A DNA stretch of 64,000 nucleotides from Gammaproteobacteria bacterium (lineage in GTDB: Bacteria > Pseudomonadota > Gammaproteobacteria > Pseudomonadales > Azotimanducaceae). Positions 9,501 to 18,337 of this stretch are shown piece by piece (positions within the stretch are counted from its first letter, which is position 1; each line of letters starts with the position of its first letter). The notes beneath the pieces are model-generated. The model ran no database searches. It was not told the DNA's origin and was given only the letters and a program-made list of their open reading frames with translations. Made by a program: the position numbers and the translations under genes. The stretch spans positions 1 to 64,000 of the forward strand of contig JAPOVK010000040.1 of the NCBI GenBank assembly GCA_026708185.1, given 5' to 3'.

Positions 9501-9832
9501 CTATCCACCGCGAAGGGTGACGGGGGTTCCGTCGGCCATCTCGAAGGTTCGCTCATCGTCCGGCTTGATGCCGATCGCCTCAAGATGCCGCCTCGGCACC
9601 AGCGTATGGAAACGCCCCAAAGCCGTGTCCGGTACCTCGCATTCGCTCGGCACCGGCTGCGCCTCCGGCCCAAGGCCACGCCGACCCCACATGAAACAAC
9701 CGCCGCCGGTCGCTACGCTCTCTCTGGCGTTTGTTCATGTGGGGCGCCCGTGTCAACAAGGAAGCGTCCCACCCAATTCCGCGTCAAGTCCTGCGGATTC
9801 ATCACCGTCACGTCGACGTGTGTCATGCCCAT
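9501..9832 (-). pseudogene. Retropepsin-like (clan AA) aspartic protease, disrupted
   Basis: The N-terminal part (from an ATG at 9832 or 9826) reads MTHVDVTVMNP then GRFLVDTGAP, with the catalytic DTGA. It hits a stop, and the family continuation TLVPRRHLEAIGI followed by MADGTPVTL reappears about 120 bp later in another frame, then stops at 9501 without the usual C-terminal part. Joining the pieces would give LVDTGAPHTLVP, the expected family sequence. The interruption contains an imperfect 19-20-bp inverted repeat. The gene is therefore broken in the middle and at the end. Confidence 0.65.
9685..9744. repeat. Imperfect inverted repeat inside the protease remnant
   Basis: CCCCACATGAAACAACCGCC (9685-9704) pairs with GGCGTTTGTTCATGTGGGG (9726-9744) around a 21-bp loop, forming a long hairpin. 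It lies exactly where the aspartic protease reading frame is split, which suits a REP- or MITE-like insertion. A single copy cannot settle this. Confidence 0.5.
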
Positions 9833-10015
9833 CGTCTCTTCGTCCCTTCGCGCTGATCACTATACCGCCGCTACGGATCGCAGATTCGCCACGGCAACGG
9901 ATCGCGACGACGTTAAGCTCCCGTCCGCCGGAAGCAAGAGCAAAACGCCCACGCTTCTTGTCAGTTTCTCGCCCGGCGTCTCGTAGCCGAGGACACTGGC
10001 GCCGGCGCCGCTGCG

Positions 10016-10999
10016 CTAGAAGACCGCCAACGGGTTCAGCGGCGAACCGGTTCCGCCCACCACGCGCAGCGGCGCACCCACGAACATGAACTCCCAGCGG
10101 TCGCGGTTCTTCGCAGCGGCTGCGACATCGTCCAGGTTCAGGTTGTCGAGAATGCGCATGCCCAACCCCACGAGCACCAGTTCGTGCAGCGGATTGGCGA
10201 GGCCCTCGACGCCGGACGGCATCACGTCGCTGACGCCGTCGCAGCCGATCAGGGCGACGTCGCGCTCCTTCAGCCACAGTGCCACGGAGGCATGCATCCC
10301 GGCCGCGGCCATGACGAAGTTCCACACGCCCTTCTCCTTCACGCGAACCCAGCGTCCCGTTCGAACAAGCAGCACATCGCCGCTACCGACGGTGACACCC
10401 GTCTTCTCCTCCCAGGCTTTGAAGTCGTCCACCGTGATCACCGTGCCCGGCTCGAGGTAGTCGACGCCCTTCAACCACGCCATGTCCACTAGGACGCCAC
10501 GCGTGATGATGCCGTCCTTGAGGTTGTGAATGCCGAGCTTGGTGGCACCGGTTGGCTGGATCGTGTCGAAGCCGTAGCCGTTGTACAGCTTGCCCTTGTG
10601 GGCGAAGTGCGGCAGGCCGTCGATGTGCGAATGGGCGAAGCCGTGGTACTGGACGCTGTAAGCATCGCCAGCCACCTGGTGCCCCCCGAACTCGCCCGTG
10701 GTCACGACGTGCTGGAACGGGTTGGCGTTGAATTCATCCTGCACGGTGTTGAGATCATGGGCCATCGACACGGTGACGCCCTCCTGGACCAGTGCGGCCG
10801 CCGCCTTGCTCCTTTCCGGCGTGACGAGATTGAGCGTGCCGAGTTCGTCGTCCGCGCCCCAGCGGCCCCAGTTGGAGATCTCGTCCATCCAGGCCTCGAA
10901 CTGCTCGGCGGAGACCTCCTCGAGAGTGTCGGTTTGCTCTGCTGCGCAACTAGCCGCGACAACGGCAAGTGCAACAATTGCGAAGTGACGGACGTTCAT
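10016..10999 (-). CDS. Cyclase-family (kynurenine formamidase-like) lipoprotein
   Basis: A 327-aa protein of the PF04199 cyclase/formamidase family. The N-terminus is a lipoprotein signal (LAVVAASC, lipidated Cys about residue 19), so it is anchored in the envelope, which is unusual for a family that is often cytoplasmic. The metal-binding HxGTHxD-type motif appears as HGFAHSHIDGLPHF, with Ser in place of the usual Gly-Thr. Further conserved parts are GVLVDMAWLKG and the late IGCDGVSDVMPSG. Members hydrolyse cyclic or formyl amides. It is divergent from the GPH transporter, about 90 bp away, so its substrate may be related. Confidence 0.8.
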   Translation of the reverse strand: MNVRHFAIVALAVVAASCAAEQTDTLEEVSAEQFEAWMDEISNWGRWGADDELGTLNLVTPERSKAAAALVQEGVTVSMAHDLNTVQDEFNANPFQHVVTTGEFGGHQVAGDAYSVQYHGFAHSHIDGLPHFAHKGKLYNGYGFDTIQPTGATKLGIHNLKDGIITRGVLVDMAWLKGVDYLEPGTVITVDDFKAWEEKTGVTVGSGDVLLVRTGRWVRVKEKGVWNFVMAAAGMHASVALWLKERDVALIGCDGVSDVMPSGVEGLANPLHELVLVGLGMRILDNLNLDDVAAAAKNRDRWEFMFVGAPLRVVGGTGSPLNPLAVF

Positions 11000-11088
11000 G
11001 GTCCCTCCCGAACCGTTGTAACGAGCGAAGAGACTGCGGCGAAAAGCGGCGCGATGTAAAGCCCGCCGGCTTGCTATGCTCGCCCGCC

Positions 11089-12552
11089 ATGGCCGAAGCG
11101 AACCCCCGGAACCGGCTCGTCCCGTTCTCCAGCAAGCTGGCGTTCGGCGTCGGCCAGTTCGCGGAGGGGCTCAAGAACACGGGCTTCGGCTTCTTCATCC
11201 TCTTCTACTACAACCAGGTACTCGAACTCCCAGGCACGCTAGCCGGGCTTGCGCTCTTCATCGCCCTGATGTTCGACGCCGTGACGGACCCGTTGGCGGG
11301 CTCGTTGTCCGACAACACCAAGTCCAGACTCGGCCGTCGTCACCCGTTCATGTACGCCTCGGCACTGCCTTTGGCGCTCGCTTTCATCGGACTCTTCTCG
11401 CCCCCAGCAGGATTGGGTGAGTGGGGGCTGTTCGCATGGCTCACCGTGTTCGCCATCCTGACCCGGGGCGCGATGACGCTGTACCACGTCCCGCACCTCG
11501 CCCTTGGCGCGGAACTCACGGAGCACTTCGACGAGCGCACGCGCATCGTCGCGTACCGACAGTTCTTCGGGACGCTCGGCAGTGCGGGGGTCTATGCCAT
11601 TGGCCTCGGGTACTTCTTTGCCGACGACCGCGGTGGCCGCCTCGCGATCGACAACTACACCCCCTTTGCGCTCACCATGGGCGTGCTGATGCTGGTGACC
11701 ATCTGGTATTCGGCCTTCGGCACGCAAAAGGAAATTCCGTACCTCTCGGAGCCGCCCGCGAAGCCGAAACGCAACCCGATCATCCAAGTGTTCCTCGACC
11801 TGCGCGAGGGGTTCACGAACCGGTCCTTCCGATGGCTATTCTCGGGCGTGCTGATCGTTTTCATCATGGCCGGTGTCAACGGCGCCCTCGACCTTTACAT
11901 GTTCCAGTATTTCTGGGAGTTGACCAGCGAGGAGATGTTCGCCCTGTTGATGGCATCCATCGCCGGGTTGATACTTGGCGTGTTCATCACCACGCCCCTG
12001 CTGCGTCGCACCAGCAAGATCTTCGGCGTGATACTCGGGACGGCGGCTTGGGCAGTCTGCCAAGTGATCCCGGTCGTGCTACGCCTCAACGAGACGTTCC
12101 CCGAAAACGGCACCGACGCCCTGTTCTACACCTTGCTCGGCTTCCGCTTCTTCCAGGGCCTGATCCTGCAGCAGGCGTTCATCGCGTTCGGGTCGATGAT
12201 GGCGGACATAGCGGACGAGCACGAACTCCAATCCAGCGCGCGACAGGAAGGCATCTTCTTCGGCGCGATTGCGTTCTCAAGCAAGGCCACCGCGGGTTTC
12301 GGCAATTTCATCGGAGGCATCGGACTCGATCTCATCTCGTGGCCTACCGGGACTGACATCCAGACAGCGGCCGACGTTCCTCCGGAGACCCTGTTCAACC
12401 TCGGCCTACTCTACGGACCCATCGTCGCGGGGTTCTCGGTGATCGCCCTGTGGTGCTATACGCGCTACGACCTGACCAAGGAACGGCACGCCGAGATTCT
12501 CGAGGCGCTCAATGCGCGGCGTCGGGCTGCCGATGGCGCCAGTTCGGGCTGA
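11089..12552 (+). CDS. MFS transporter, GPH (glycoside-pentoside-hexuronide:cation) type
   Basis: A 487-aa inner-membrane protein with about 12 hydrophobic helices. The diagnostic GPH loop between helices 2 and 3 is present (DAVTDPLAGSLSDNT then RLGRRHPFMY). The family couples sugar or other small-molecule uptake to Na+ or H+. The ATG at 11089 is preferred because upstream codons lack transporter character and residues MAEANPRNRLVPFSSKLAFG fit family N-termini. The 3' end overlaps the PhyH gene by 41 nt, so the two are probably co-transcribed. Confidence 0.85.
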   Translation: MAEANPRNRLVPFSSKLAFGVGQFAEGLKNTGFGFFILFYYNQVLELPGTLAGLALFIALMFDAVTDPLAGSLSDNTKSRLGRRHPFMYASALPLALAFIGLFSPPAGLGEWGLFAWLTVFAILTRGAMTLYHVPHLALGAELTEHFDERTRIVAYRQFFGTLGSAGVYAIGLGYFFADDRGGRLAIDNYTPFALTMGVLMLVTIWYSAFGTQKEIPYLSEPPAKPKRNPIIQVFLDLREGFTNRSFRWLFSGVLIVFIMAGVNGALDLYMFQYFWELTSEEMFALLMASIAGLILGVFITTPLLRRTSKIFGVILGTAAWAVCQVIPVVLRLNETFPENGTDALFYTLLGFRFFQGLILQQAFIAFGSMMADIADEHELQSSARQEGIFFGAIAFSSKATAGFGNFIGGIGLDLISWPTGTDIQTAADVPPETLFNLGLLYGPIVAGFSVIALWCYTRYDLTKERHAEILEALNARRRAADGASSG

Positions 12553-13321
12553 CGACGGGCTGCCCGCCACCCTAGGTGGTGCCGACTGGCGCAGGTTCGA
12601 AGCCGTGGGCCTGGTCCGGATCGGTCGACTCGACGCAGCGACACTCTCCCGGCTGCGCGCCGGACTCGACGACATCATGCTCGGCCGCGCGGACGCTCCC
12701 TACGACCGACTGCTCATGCAGCTTGACTCGTCGAGCGGCAACTACGACGACCTCGGACGCCAAACCAAGGGCTTCAAGGGCGCCACGCTGAACTACCGGA
12801 AGATCCAGGATCTGGAACTCGTCCACACCTTCCGGACCTACCTGGAGGATCCGCCTTTCCGGACCATCTGCCGACACGTCTACGGCGACATCCCCATCGC
12901 CTGCTTCCGCGCCATGGCCATGATCAAGCCGGCTGGCGCCGGGACCAAGCTACCCTGGCACCAGGACCGGTGGCGCGCGCTGGATCGAGACCCGCTAGTG
13001 ACGATCTGGACGTCGCTCGACGACGCCAACGCGGAGAGCGGCGGCTTGGAGGTGATTCCCGGGAGCCATCGCCGCGGCGTACTCAACCGGTCGCACCCAA
13101 GTGCATTCCTGGACGATCGACAACAGGCCCAATGCGACCAGGACATCGGCCGTGCCGCGCTCGACATCCCGGGCGGTGAGGTCTGGTTGCTCCACAATTG
13201 GCTGCTGCATCGCTCAGGGGTGAACGAAACTGACAAACCCCGTCGAGCGTTCAGCGTCTGTTACATGGATGCCCGCACGGTCGATCGCAGCGGCACTCGG
13301 TATACGAAACTCTGGGGCTGA
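12512..13321 (+). CDS. Phytanoyl-CoA dioxygenase family protein
   Basis: A 269-aa Fe(II)/2-oxoglutarate oxygenase. The iron triad is recognisable as WHQDRW (His, Asp) and the later His in LLHNWLLHRSG, followed by the 2-oxoglutarate Arg region KPRRAFSVCY; GSHRRG is also conserved. It starts inside the end of the GPH transporter gene (GAGG before the ATG; another ATG at 12533), suggesting the transporter imports, or its partner modifies, the same compound. It is the intact relative of the frameshifted gene at 2956-3755. Confidence 0.85.
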   Translation: MRGVGLPMAPVRADDGLPATLGGADWRRFEAVGLVRIGRLDAATLSRLRAGLDDIMLGRADAPYDRLLMQLDSSSGNYDDLGRQTKGFKGATLNYRKIQDLELVHTFRTYLEDPPFRTICRHVYGDIPIACFRAMAMIKPAGAGTKLPWHQDRWRALDRDPLVTIWTSLDDANAESGGLEVIPGSHRRGVLNRSHPSAFLDDRQQAQCDQDIGRAALDIPGGEVWLLHNWLLHRSGVNETDKPRRAFSVCYMDARTVDRSGTRYTKLWG

Positions 13322-13340
13322 CCTTGGGTGCGCGGCCGGC

Positions 13341-13601
13341 CTAGCCTGGGTCGCGCGACGCCAAGGCCCGGTAGCCGAGCAGCAACCCCACCGCGCCGAT
13401 CACCGAAAGAAACAGGCTGCGCAGATCGAATCCATCCACCGAACCCATCCCTAACGCCGTACCGATGAACCCGCCGAGAAACGCGCCGATGATGCCGATG
13501 ACCATCGTCACCAGGATGCCCCTGGGTCCCTTGCCCGGCATCACCCAGCGCGCGATGGCACCGGCAACCAATCCGAGCACGATCCAACTCAGAATGCCCA
13601 C
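13341..13601 (-). CDS. GlsB/YeaQ/YmgE-family small membrane protein
   Basis: An 86-aa protein with three hydrophobic helices and the family pattern GILSWIVLGLVAGAIARWVMPGKGPRG in its first 30 residues, then a Gly-rich second helix (GAFLGGFIGTALG). This family is stress-associated and of unknown mechanism. A GTG start at 13601 is chosen because GGAGG sits 6 nt before it and family members begin MGILSW. It is convergent with the PhyH gene across 19 bp. Confidence 0.85.
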   Translation of the reverse strand: MGILSWIVLGLVAGAIARWVMPGKGPRGILVTMVIGIIGAFLGGFIGTALGMGSVDGFDLRSLFLSVIGAVGLLLGYRALASRDPG

Positions 13602-13673
13602 GTCGTTCCTCCGCACATCCCGCTGTTCCTAATGTAACAGCCTGGTCACGGTTCCGGCACGCGCGACGGCCAA

Positions 13674-15272
13674 TCAACGGGAAAGGTCGATGACCTCGGT
13701 CGCCACCCGTTCCACGAACGCCGCGTCGTGCTCGACGAACACCACCGTCGGCTGGTCGGCGAGCAGCACGTCTTCGATCTGTTCCCGCGCGTCGATGTCG
13801 ATGAAGTTCAGGGGCTCGTCCCAGAGCAGGAGGTCGGCGCTTGCGAGAAACGACCGCGCCAGATCGATCTTCTTCTGCTGTCCGTGGCTCAAATCCTCGA
13901 TGCGTCCGTCCAGCACGCCGCCGCGTACCCCGAGCGCGGCCATCACCTGACGGAATCGGGACTCCTCGATGCCCGCATCCTGGAGGTGCTGGCGGAGCAG
14001 TCCGTCGGTCCACTGCGGGTGCTGAAACGTCCTGGCCACGGCTACGTGGCGGGGCTTAAGGAGCGTACCGGTGTGCCGGTGATTCTGCCCCTCGATCTGG
14101 TCGAGCAGGCTCGTCTTGCCGCAGCCATTGGGTCCGACGACGGCAACACGATCGCCCGGCGCGACCGTGAAGGACACCCTCGCGAACACCGCCTTGTCGC
14201 CACGCCAAAGGCTCAAGTCGTTCGCGACCACCAACGAGCCGGCCTTGCGCCCGGAGTCCGGCAGGGCCAGGCGCCTGTCCTTCTCCACGTCCACAAGCGT
14301 CAGGCGCCGTTCTTCGGCGGCGCTTTCGGCGCGCCGTTCCGCGCTGACAGCTTTCCTCATCTGACGCTTGGCGCGGGCGGAGATGAATCCCTTGTCGACG
14401 TGCGCGCCCTTCTCGCTCTCGCGCTTGAGCGCACCGGCGCGGCGTTCCGTCGCCACTTGCCCGAGCCTCGCGATCTCCTGCTTCAAAGCCGCGTTGTCGG
14501 CTCGCTGCCTCGCCAAGCGCTGCCGGAAGCGTTCGCGCCACGCGGAGAACGACGTGCGCTCGACCTCCACCGTATCCCGGTTCAGCGCAACGACGTGATC
14601 GCAGCAGGCATCGAGGAAGGCCCGGTCGTGGGAGACCAAGAGGAAGCCGGTCTTGGCGCCCAGGTAATCCGCCAGGAAACGCCGCCCGTCACGGTCCAAG
14701 TGATTGGTCGGCTCGTCGATCAACGCAAACGTGGTCGTGTCGGGCCCACTCGAAGTGCCTGGCACGAACAAGCTCGCGAGGAGACACCGCGTCTGTTCGC
14801 CGCCGGAGAGACTCGAGAACGGCCGCTCCCAGTACGTTTCGCCGATTCCGAGGGCTGCAAGTTCCGCTTCGATCCCGGACTCGACCGCATAGCCGCCGAC
14901 CTCCTGGTAGGCGTCGAGAAGCTCCCCGTATGCGACCAGCGCGTCTTCGCTGCCATCGGCGAGCAAGTCGTCCATCTCGGCCTCCCATTGGCGAAACGGA
15001 CCGACGGCGTCCTTGACGACGTCGCGGACCTCCGCGTCGGGGTCAACCACCGCGCGTGGGAAGTACGCCGTCCGCTGGCTCCGCTCGATGGCGCCGCGGT
15101 CGGGTGCAAGTTCGCCCTGGATCAAGCGAAGAAGCGTCGTCTTGCCGCGACCGTTGCGGCCAGTAAGGGCCGACCGCCATTGCGTGTCGATGACGAGATC
15201 GAGGTCTTCGAAGATGTTGCCTTCGGCACCCGGGTAGCCGAAGGTCAGGTGCCGGCAGATGATGGTGGACAT
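13674..15272 (-). CDS. ABC-F family ATP-binding protein
   Basis: A 532-aa soluble protein with two ABC ATPase domains and no membrane segments. Domain 1 has Walker A GRNGRGKTT, signature SLSGGEQTR and Walker B FALIDEPTNHLD. A charged coiled linker rich in Arg/Glu follows (about residues 240-330). Domain 2 has GPNGCGKTS, LSHGQQKKIDLA and LLLWDEPLNFID. ABC-F proteins act on ribosomes, in translation regulation or antibiotic target protection. The altered second signature (SHGQ) and DEPLNF suggest a divergent subgroup close to Lsa/Msr-like or Uup-like proteins; the exact role is not readable. Confidence 0.85.
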   Translation of the reverse strand: MSTIICRHLTFGYPGAEGNIFEDLDLVIDTQWRSALTGRNGRGKTTLLRLIQGELAPDRGAIERSQRTAYFPRAVVDPDAEVRDVVKDAVGPFRQWEAEMDDLLADGSEDALVAYGELLDAYQEVGGYAVESGIEAELAALGIGETYWERPFSSLSGGEQTRCLLASLFVPGTSSGPDTTTFALIDEPTNHLDRDGRRFLADYLGAKTGFLLVSHDRAFLDACCDHVVALNRDTVEVERTSFSAWRERFRQRLARQRADNAALKQEIARLGQVATERRAGALKRESEKGAHVDKGFISARAKRQMRKAVSAERRAESAAEERRLTLVDVEKDRRLALPDSGRKAGSLVVANDLSLWRGDKAVFARVSFTVAPGDRVAVVGPNGCGKTSLLDQIEGQNHRHTGTLLKPRHVAVARTFQHPQWTDGLLRQHLQDAGIEESRFRQVMAALGVRGGVLDGRIEDLSHGQQKKIDLARSFLASADLLLWDEPLNFIDIDAREQIEDVLLADQPTVVFVEHDAAFVERVATEVIDLSR

Positions 15273-15360
15273 ACGCGACGCGACCGCTGCGGTCGCGCAA
15301 GGGAACTCGCCTGCGCGGATTCTCCCACGGATCTCCTGAAGCAGTTGTTGAACGCAGGGA

Positions 15361-15972
15361 TTACAGGTTCTCGCGATAGTCCCGTTCGATCGCCTGGTCC
15401 ACGGCGGCGGCGGTCTCGGCAGGCGCGTTCTTCCTTCTGGCGTACATCTTGCCGAAAGACACCTTGTACGGCTCGCCCCAGGCGGCCGGCTGCCAGAGTC
15501 GCGAGCGCAGGAATGCCTTCGCGCAGTGGAAGAACACCTCCTCCACCTCGACGCGGATCACCAGCACCGCCGGGCGGCCTCGGGCGGCCAGCCGTTCAAC
15601 AAGGCTGTCGTCGGCGGTGAGCGTCGCACGACCGTTGACGCGGAGCGTCTCGGACGTTCCGGGGATCATGAACAGCACGCCGACGTGCGGGTTGGCGAGG
15701 ATGTTGCGGTGCCCGTAGGCGAGACGGTTGCCGAGTCGATCGGGGATCAGCAGCGTTCTGTCGTCCTCGACCGCCACGAAGCCTGGCCCGTCACCTTTGG
15801 GCGAGGCATCCAGACGACCTGCTCCGTCCGCCGTCGACAGCACGAGGAACGGAGCCCGGGCAATGAAGTCCACGGCGAAGTCATTGAGTCGCGCCTCCAC
15901 CTTCTCGCTGAGTCCCGGGATTTCCTCGCCGATCACGGCGCGTAACTCCTGCTCGGTCTTGATGGTCTCCAT
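15361..15972 (-). CDS. FMN-binding PPOX-class flavoprotein (MSMEG_1061-like)
   Basis: A 203-aa split-barrel flavoprotein of the pyridoxamine 5'-phosphate oxidase-like superfamily. Typical features are PFLVLSTADGAGRLDASPKGD, DRLGNRLAYGHRNILANPHVG and the dimer strand RVNGRATLT. Such proteins bind FMN or F420 and usually reduce small molecules. The C-terminal half contains the FFHCAKAF segment seen in the MSMEG_1061-type subgroup. No neighbours indicate the substrate. Confidence 0.8.
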   Translation of the reverse strand: METIKTEQELRAVIGEEIPGLSEKVEARLNDFAVDFIARAPFLVLSTADGAGRLDASPKGDGPGFVAVEDDRTLLIPDRLGNRLAYGHRNILANPHVGVLFMIPGTSETLRVNGRATLTADDSLVERLAARGRPAVLVIRVEVEEVFFHCAKAFLRSRLWQPAAWGEPYKVSFGKMYARRKNAPAETAAAVDQAIERDYRENL

Positions 15973-16106
15973 GCAGCCCCCTTTTGGCTCTCGCTAGCGG
16001 CACTTTACTACGCAAGATGGTCTTCGTCGGGGGCCGAGGCACCGTGAGCGGGTCGTCGAGGTCTGCGGATCCGCAGATGCCGAGGCCCGGGACGTCCGCG
16101 TACCAC

Positions 16107-17090
16107 CTAGGCGACGCGGCTTGCGTACAACCGGCGTCCAAGGTCCATGATCTCGGCGCCGTCCTTGACACCGTTCACAAGGTGTCCCGGAATCGCGCCC
16201 ACACCGTTGTGTGCCCCACTCATCGCACCGGCGATCGCGGCGATCGTATCGACGTCACCGCCGATACGCAGCGCGCAGTCGACGGTCGCCACGTAGTCGT
16301 TCGGCGAACGCAGGAAAGCATACAGCGAGGCCAACACGGTGGGTTCGGCCAGTGCGGGGATACCGAAGCCGCGATCCCCCGGACGTTGACCAGTGTCAGC
16401 GATCGCTTCCAGCGCCGTCTGCTCGGCTGATTGAAGCCAATCGCCGAGTCCCTGGATGTGACCGGCGAAGCCGTTGCTTTGCACCGAGGCGACTACCGCG
16501 TCCAGGAAGACCGGCGTCTCGATTGCGCTCGAGGTGGCGGCATGCGCGACCGCGGTCGCCACCGCCATCGCGGCGTCAATCGCAACCGGATGGCGATGCG
16601 TGACGACGCTTGCCGTGGCGACGTCGTCGGCGAGTCGGTCCGGGCGGTCACAGTCCCACATCGCGACGGGTGCGATACGCATCGCGGCGCCGTTGAGTGG
16701 CAGGTCGTCGGCCACGGCCGCATCCTGCCAGCGGACACCTTCGATCAGTCGCTTGACGGCTCGATCCGCGACAGGACCTGCACCGACGATTTCGCCCGAG
16801 CGCCAGAGGGCGGCGAATTCGCGGGCGATCTCCGCACCGTCCACGGCGCCCCGCGCAACGAGGCTCCGTGCAATAGCGACGGTGAGTTGAGTGTCGTCGG
16901 TGTACTGGCCTAGCGGGTAGTGAGCCTGGCTCCCCGCCTTCCTCCGAGGCAGCGGCCGATAGTGGTCGGTTAGGCCCTCGAGCATTGCTATCTCCTCGCG
17001 GGACCAGCCCTCGATCGGCGCGCCCAGCGCGTCGCCCACCGCGCACCCGATGAGGGCGCCCACGAAATGCTCTGGCCCTGGGCGGATCAT
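16107..17090 (-). CDS. ADP-ribosylglycohydrolase family protein
   Basis: A 327-aa all-helical hydrolase of the DraG/ARH family. Metal-binding motifs are visible: GCAVGDALGAP near the N-terminus, QYTDDTQLT around residue 65, and GGDVDTIAAIAGAMSGA near residue 280. It removes ADP-ribose from proteins or small molecules using two Mg2+ or Mn2+ ions. It lies just downstream of the haem operon on the same strand, 147 bp from the IsdG-like gene, but functional linkage is not shown. Confidence 0.85.
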   Translation of the reverse strand: MIRPGPEHFVGALIGCAVGDALGAPIEGWSREEIAMLEGLTDHYRPLPRRKAGSQAHYPLGQYTDDTQLTVAIARSLVARGAVDGAEIAREFAALWRSGEIVGAGPVADRAVKRLIEGVRWQDAAVADDLPLNGAAMRIAPVAMWDCDRPDRLADDVATASVVTHRHPVAIDAAMAVATAVAHAATSSAIETPVFLDAVVASVQSNGFAGHIQGLGDWLQSAEQTALEAIADTGQRPGDRGFGIPALAEPTVLASLYAFLRSPNDYVATVDCALRIGGDVDTIAAIAGAMSGAHNGVGAIPGHLVNGVKDGAEIMDLGRRLYASRVA

Positions 17091-17236
17091 TCGGTCTTCG
17101 GCCCCTACTGGCGACGCACGCAGTCTGCCAAAGGGCTATGCTCGGCGGTAGAGCGGATCCGGGTCGCGGCGACGAAGGCGGTAGTAGGGAGTCGAAGAGG
17201 GACCACCTTCGCCGCCGCGCCGGATTTCCACGCGGT

Positions 17237-17539
17237 CTACAACACCGCCTCGAATAGCTCCGGTTGCGGGTGTGCGAGGTACGTCCCCTTCGGGGCACTC
17301 GCTTGTCGGTGTGCGCGACGAAAGCTCTCCGACTCGGTCCAGGCCTCGAAGGCTTCGCGCGACTCCCATACCGTGTGCGAAGCATAGAGCACGTGGTCCT
17401 CGGTCTCCGGTCCGCGCAACAAGTGGAACGATCGGAACCCCGGAACGTCGTCGAGGTAGGACTCGCGCTCACGCCACACCCGTTCGAAACCGTCCGTGAA
17501 CCCCGGCGCAATCTTGAATCGGTTCATCGCTATGTACAT
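17237..17539 (-). CDS. IsdG-like haem-degrading monooxygenase
   Basis: A 100-aa antibiotic-biosynthesis-monooxygenase-fold protein. The haem-degradation triad of the IsdG family is in place: Asn6 (AMNRF), Trp67 (FEAWTES) and His77 (RRAHRQ), nearly identical to the N7/W67/H77 numbering I recall for S. aureus IsdG. It would open the haem ring to release iron. A strong GGAGGAGCC ribosome site decides the ATG at 17539. It is the last gene of the receptor-hmuTUV operon, 12 bp after hmuV, which fits intracellular use of imported haem. Confidence 0.8.
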   Translation of the reverse strand: MYIAMNRFKIAPGFTDGFERVWRERESYLDDVPGFRSFHLLRGPETEDHVLYASHTVWESREAFEAWTESESFRRAHRQASAPKGTYLAHPQPELFEAVL

Positions 17540-17551
17540 GGCTCCTCCATA

Positions 17552-18337
17552 TCAGGAATAAACGACAAGGCGGTCTAGCGTCGCGTGCTGCTCCACGGTG
17601 ATCGTCGTGCCGTAGACCGACGCCAGCGTGTCGGCATCGAGAACCCGCCCAGGTCCGCCCGACGATACGACGCGACCATTGTGCAGCAGCGTCAGGTCGT
17701 CGGCGAACCGGGCCGCGAGATTCAGATCGTGGAGCACGGCCAACACGCCGACCCCGCCGCGGGCAGCACGTTTCGCCAGACGCAGCACAGCCAGTTCATG
17801 GGCGAGATCCAGGTATGCCGTGGGCTCGTCCAGCAGCAGGTAGCGCGGCAGCGCGACGCCACCGGCGTCGCGCCAGATCTGCAAGAGAGCGCGCGCGAAC
17901 TGCACGCGTCGCTGTTCGCCGCCGGAAAGCGTCCGGTAGGTTCGGCCGAGCAACTCCTCGGTCTCGCACGCTTCGGTCACGTCGGCAAAGGCCCTTTTTT
18001 CGGCGGCATCGTGCAGGTAGATGCCGTCCTGCACCCACCCCATGCGGACAACCTCCTCCACAGTGAAGTCGAACATCACGGCGGGGGTCTGCCCCATGAC
18101 GGCGCGGACCTCGGCCAACTGCTGCACGCTATAGTCGCCAATCAGTCGGCCACCGACCGTTACCGAACCGACTTGCGGCTCCACGTCGCCGCTCGCGACG
18201 CGCAAGAGGGTGGATTTACCGGCACCGTTCGGTCCGATGAGTGCCGTGACCTGGCCCGGCTGCAAGGCGATCGAAACGTCGGCAAGGACGACGCTGTCGC
18301 CGAGCCGCACGGTGATGCCGTCGGCGTATAGGCTCAC
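17552..18337 (-). CDS. hmuV: Haem ABC transporter ATP-binding protein HmuV
   Basis: A 261-aa ABC ATPase. Walker A GPNGAGKST, Q-loop MGQTPAVMFDFTVEEVV, signature LSGGEQRRVQFARALL, Walker B YLLLDEPTAYLD and the H-loop VLHDLNLAARFAD are all intact. It energises haem uptake through HmuU. The GTG start at 18337 overlaps the permease stop (GTGA), giving the usual length; the frame stays open far upstream but only as an out-of-frame echo of hmuU. Confidence 0.9.
   Translation of the reverse strand: MSLYADGITVRLGDSVVLADVSIALQPGQVTALIGPNGAGKSTLLRVASGDVEPQVGSVTVGGRLIGDYSVQQLAEVRAVMGQTPAVMFDFTVEEVVRMGWVQDGIYLHDAAEKRAFADVTEACETEELLGRTYRTLSGGEQRRVQFARALLQIWRDAGGVALPRYLLLDEPTAYLDLAHELAVLRLAKRAARGGVGVLAVLHDLNLAARFADDLTLLHNGRVVSSGGPGRVLDADTLASVYGTTITVEQHATLDRLVVYS

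Noticed and set aside
13728-15620. A very long open frame on the plus strand opposite the ABC-F gene.
   Set aside because: It mirrors the codon pattern of the real gene in high-GC DNA and shows no domain, whereas the minus strand has complete ABC motifs.
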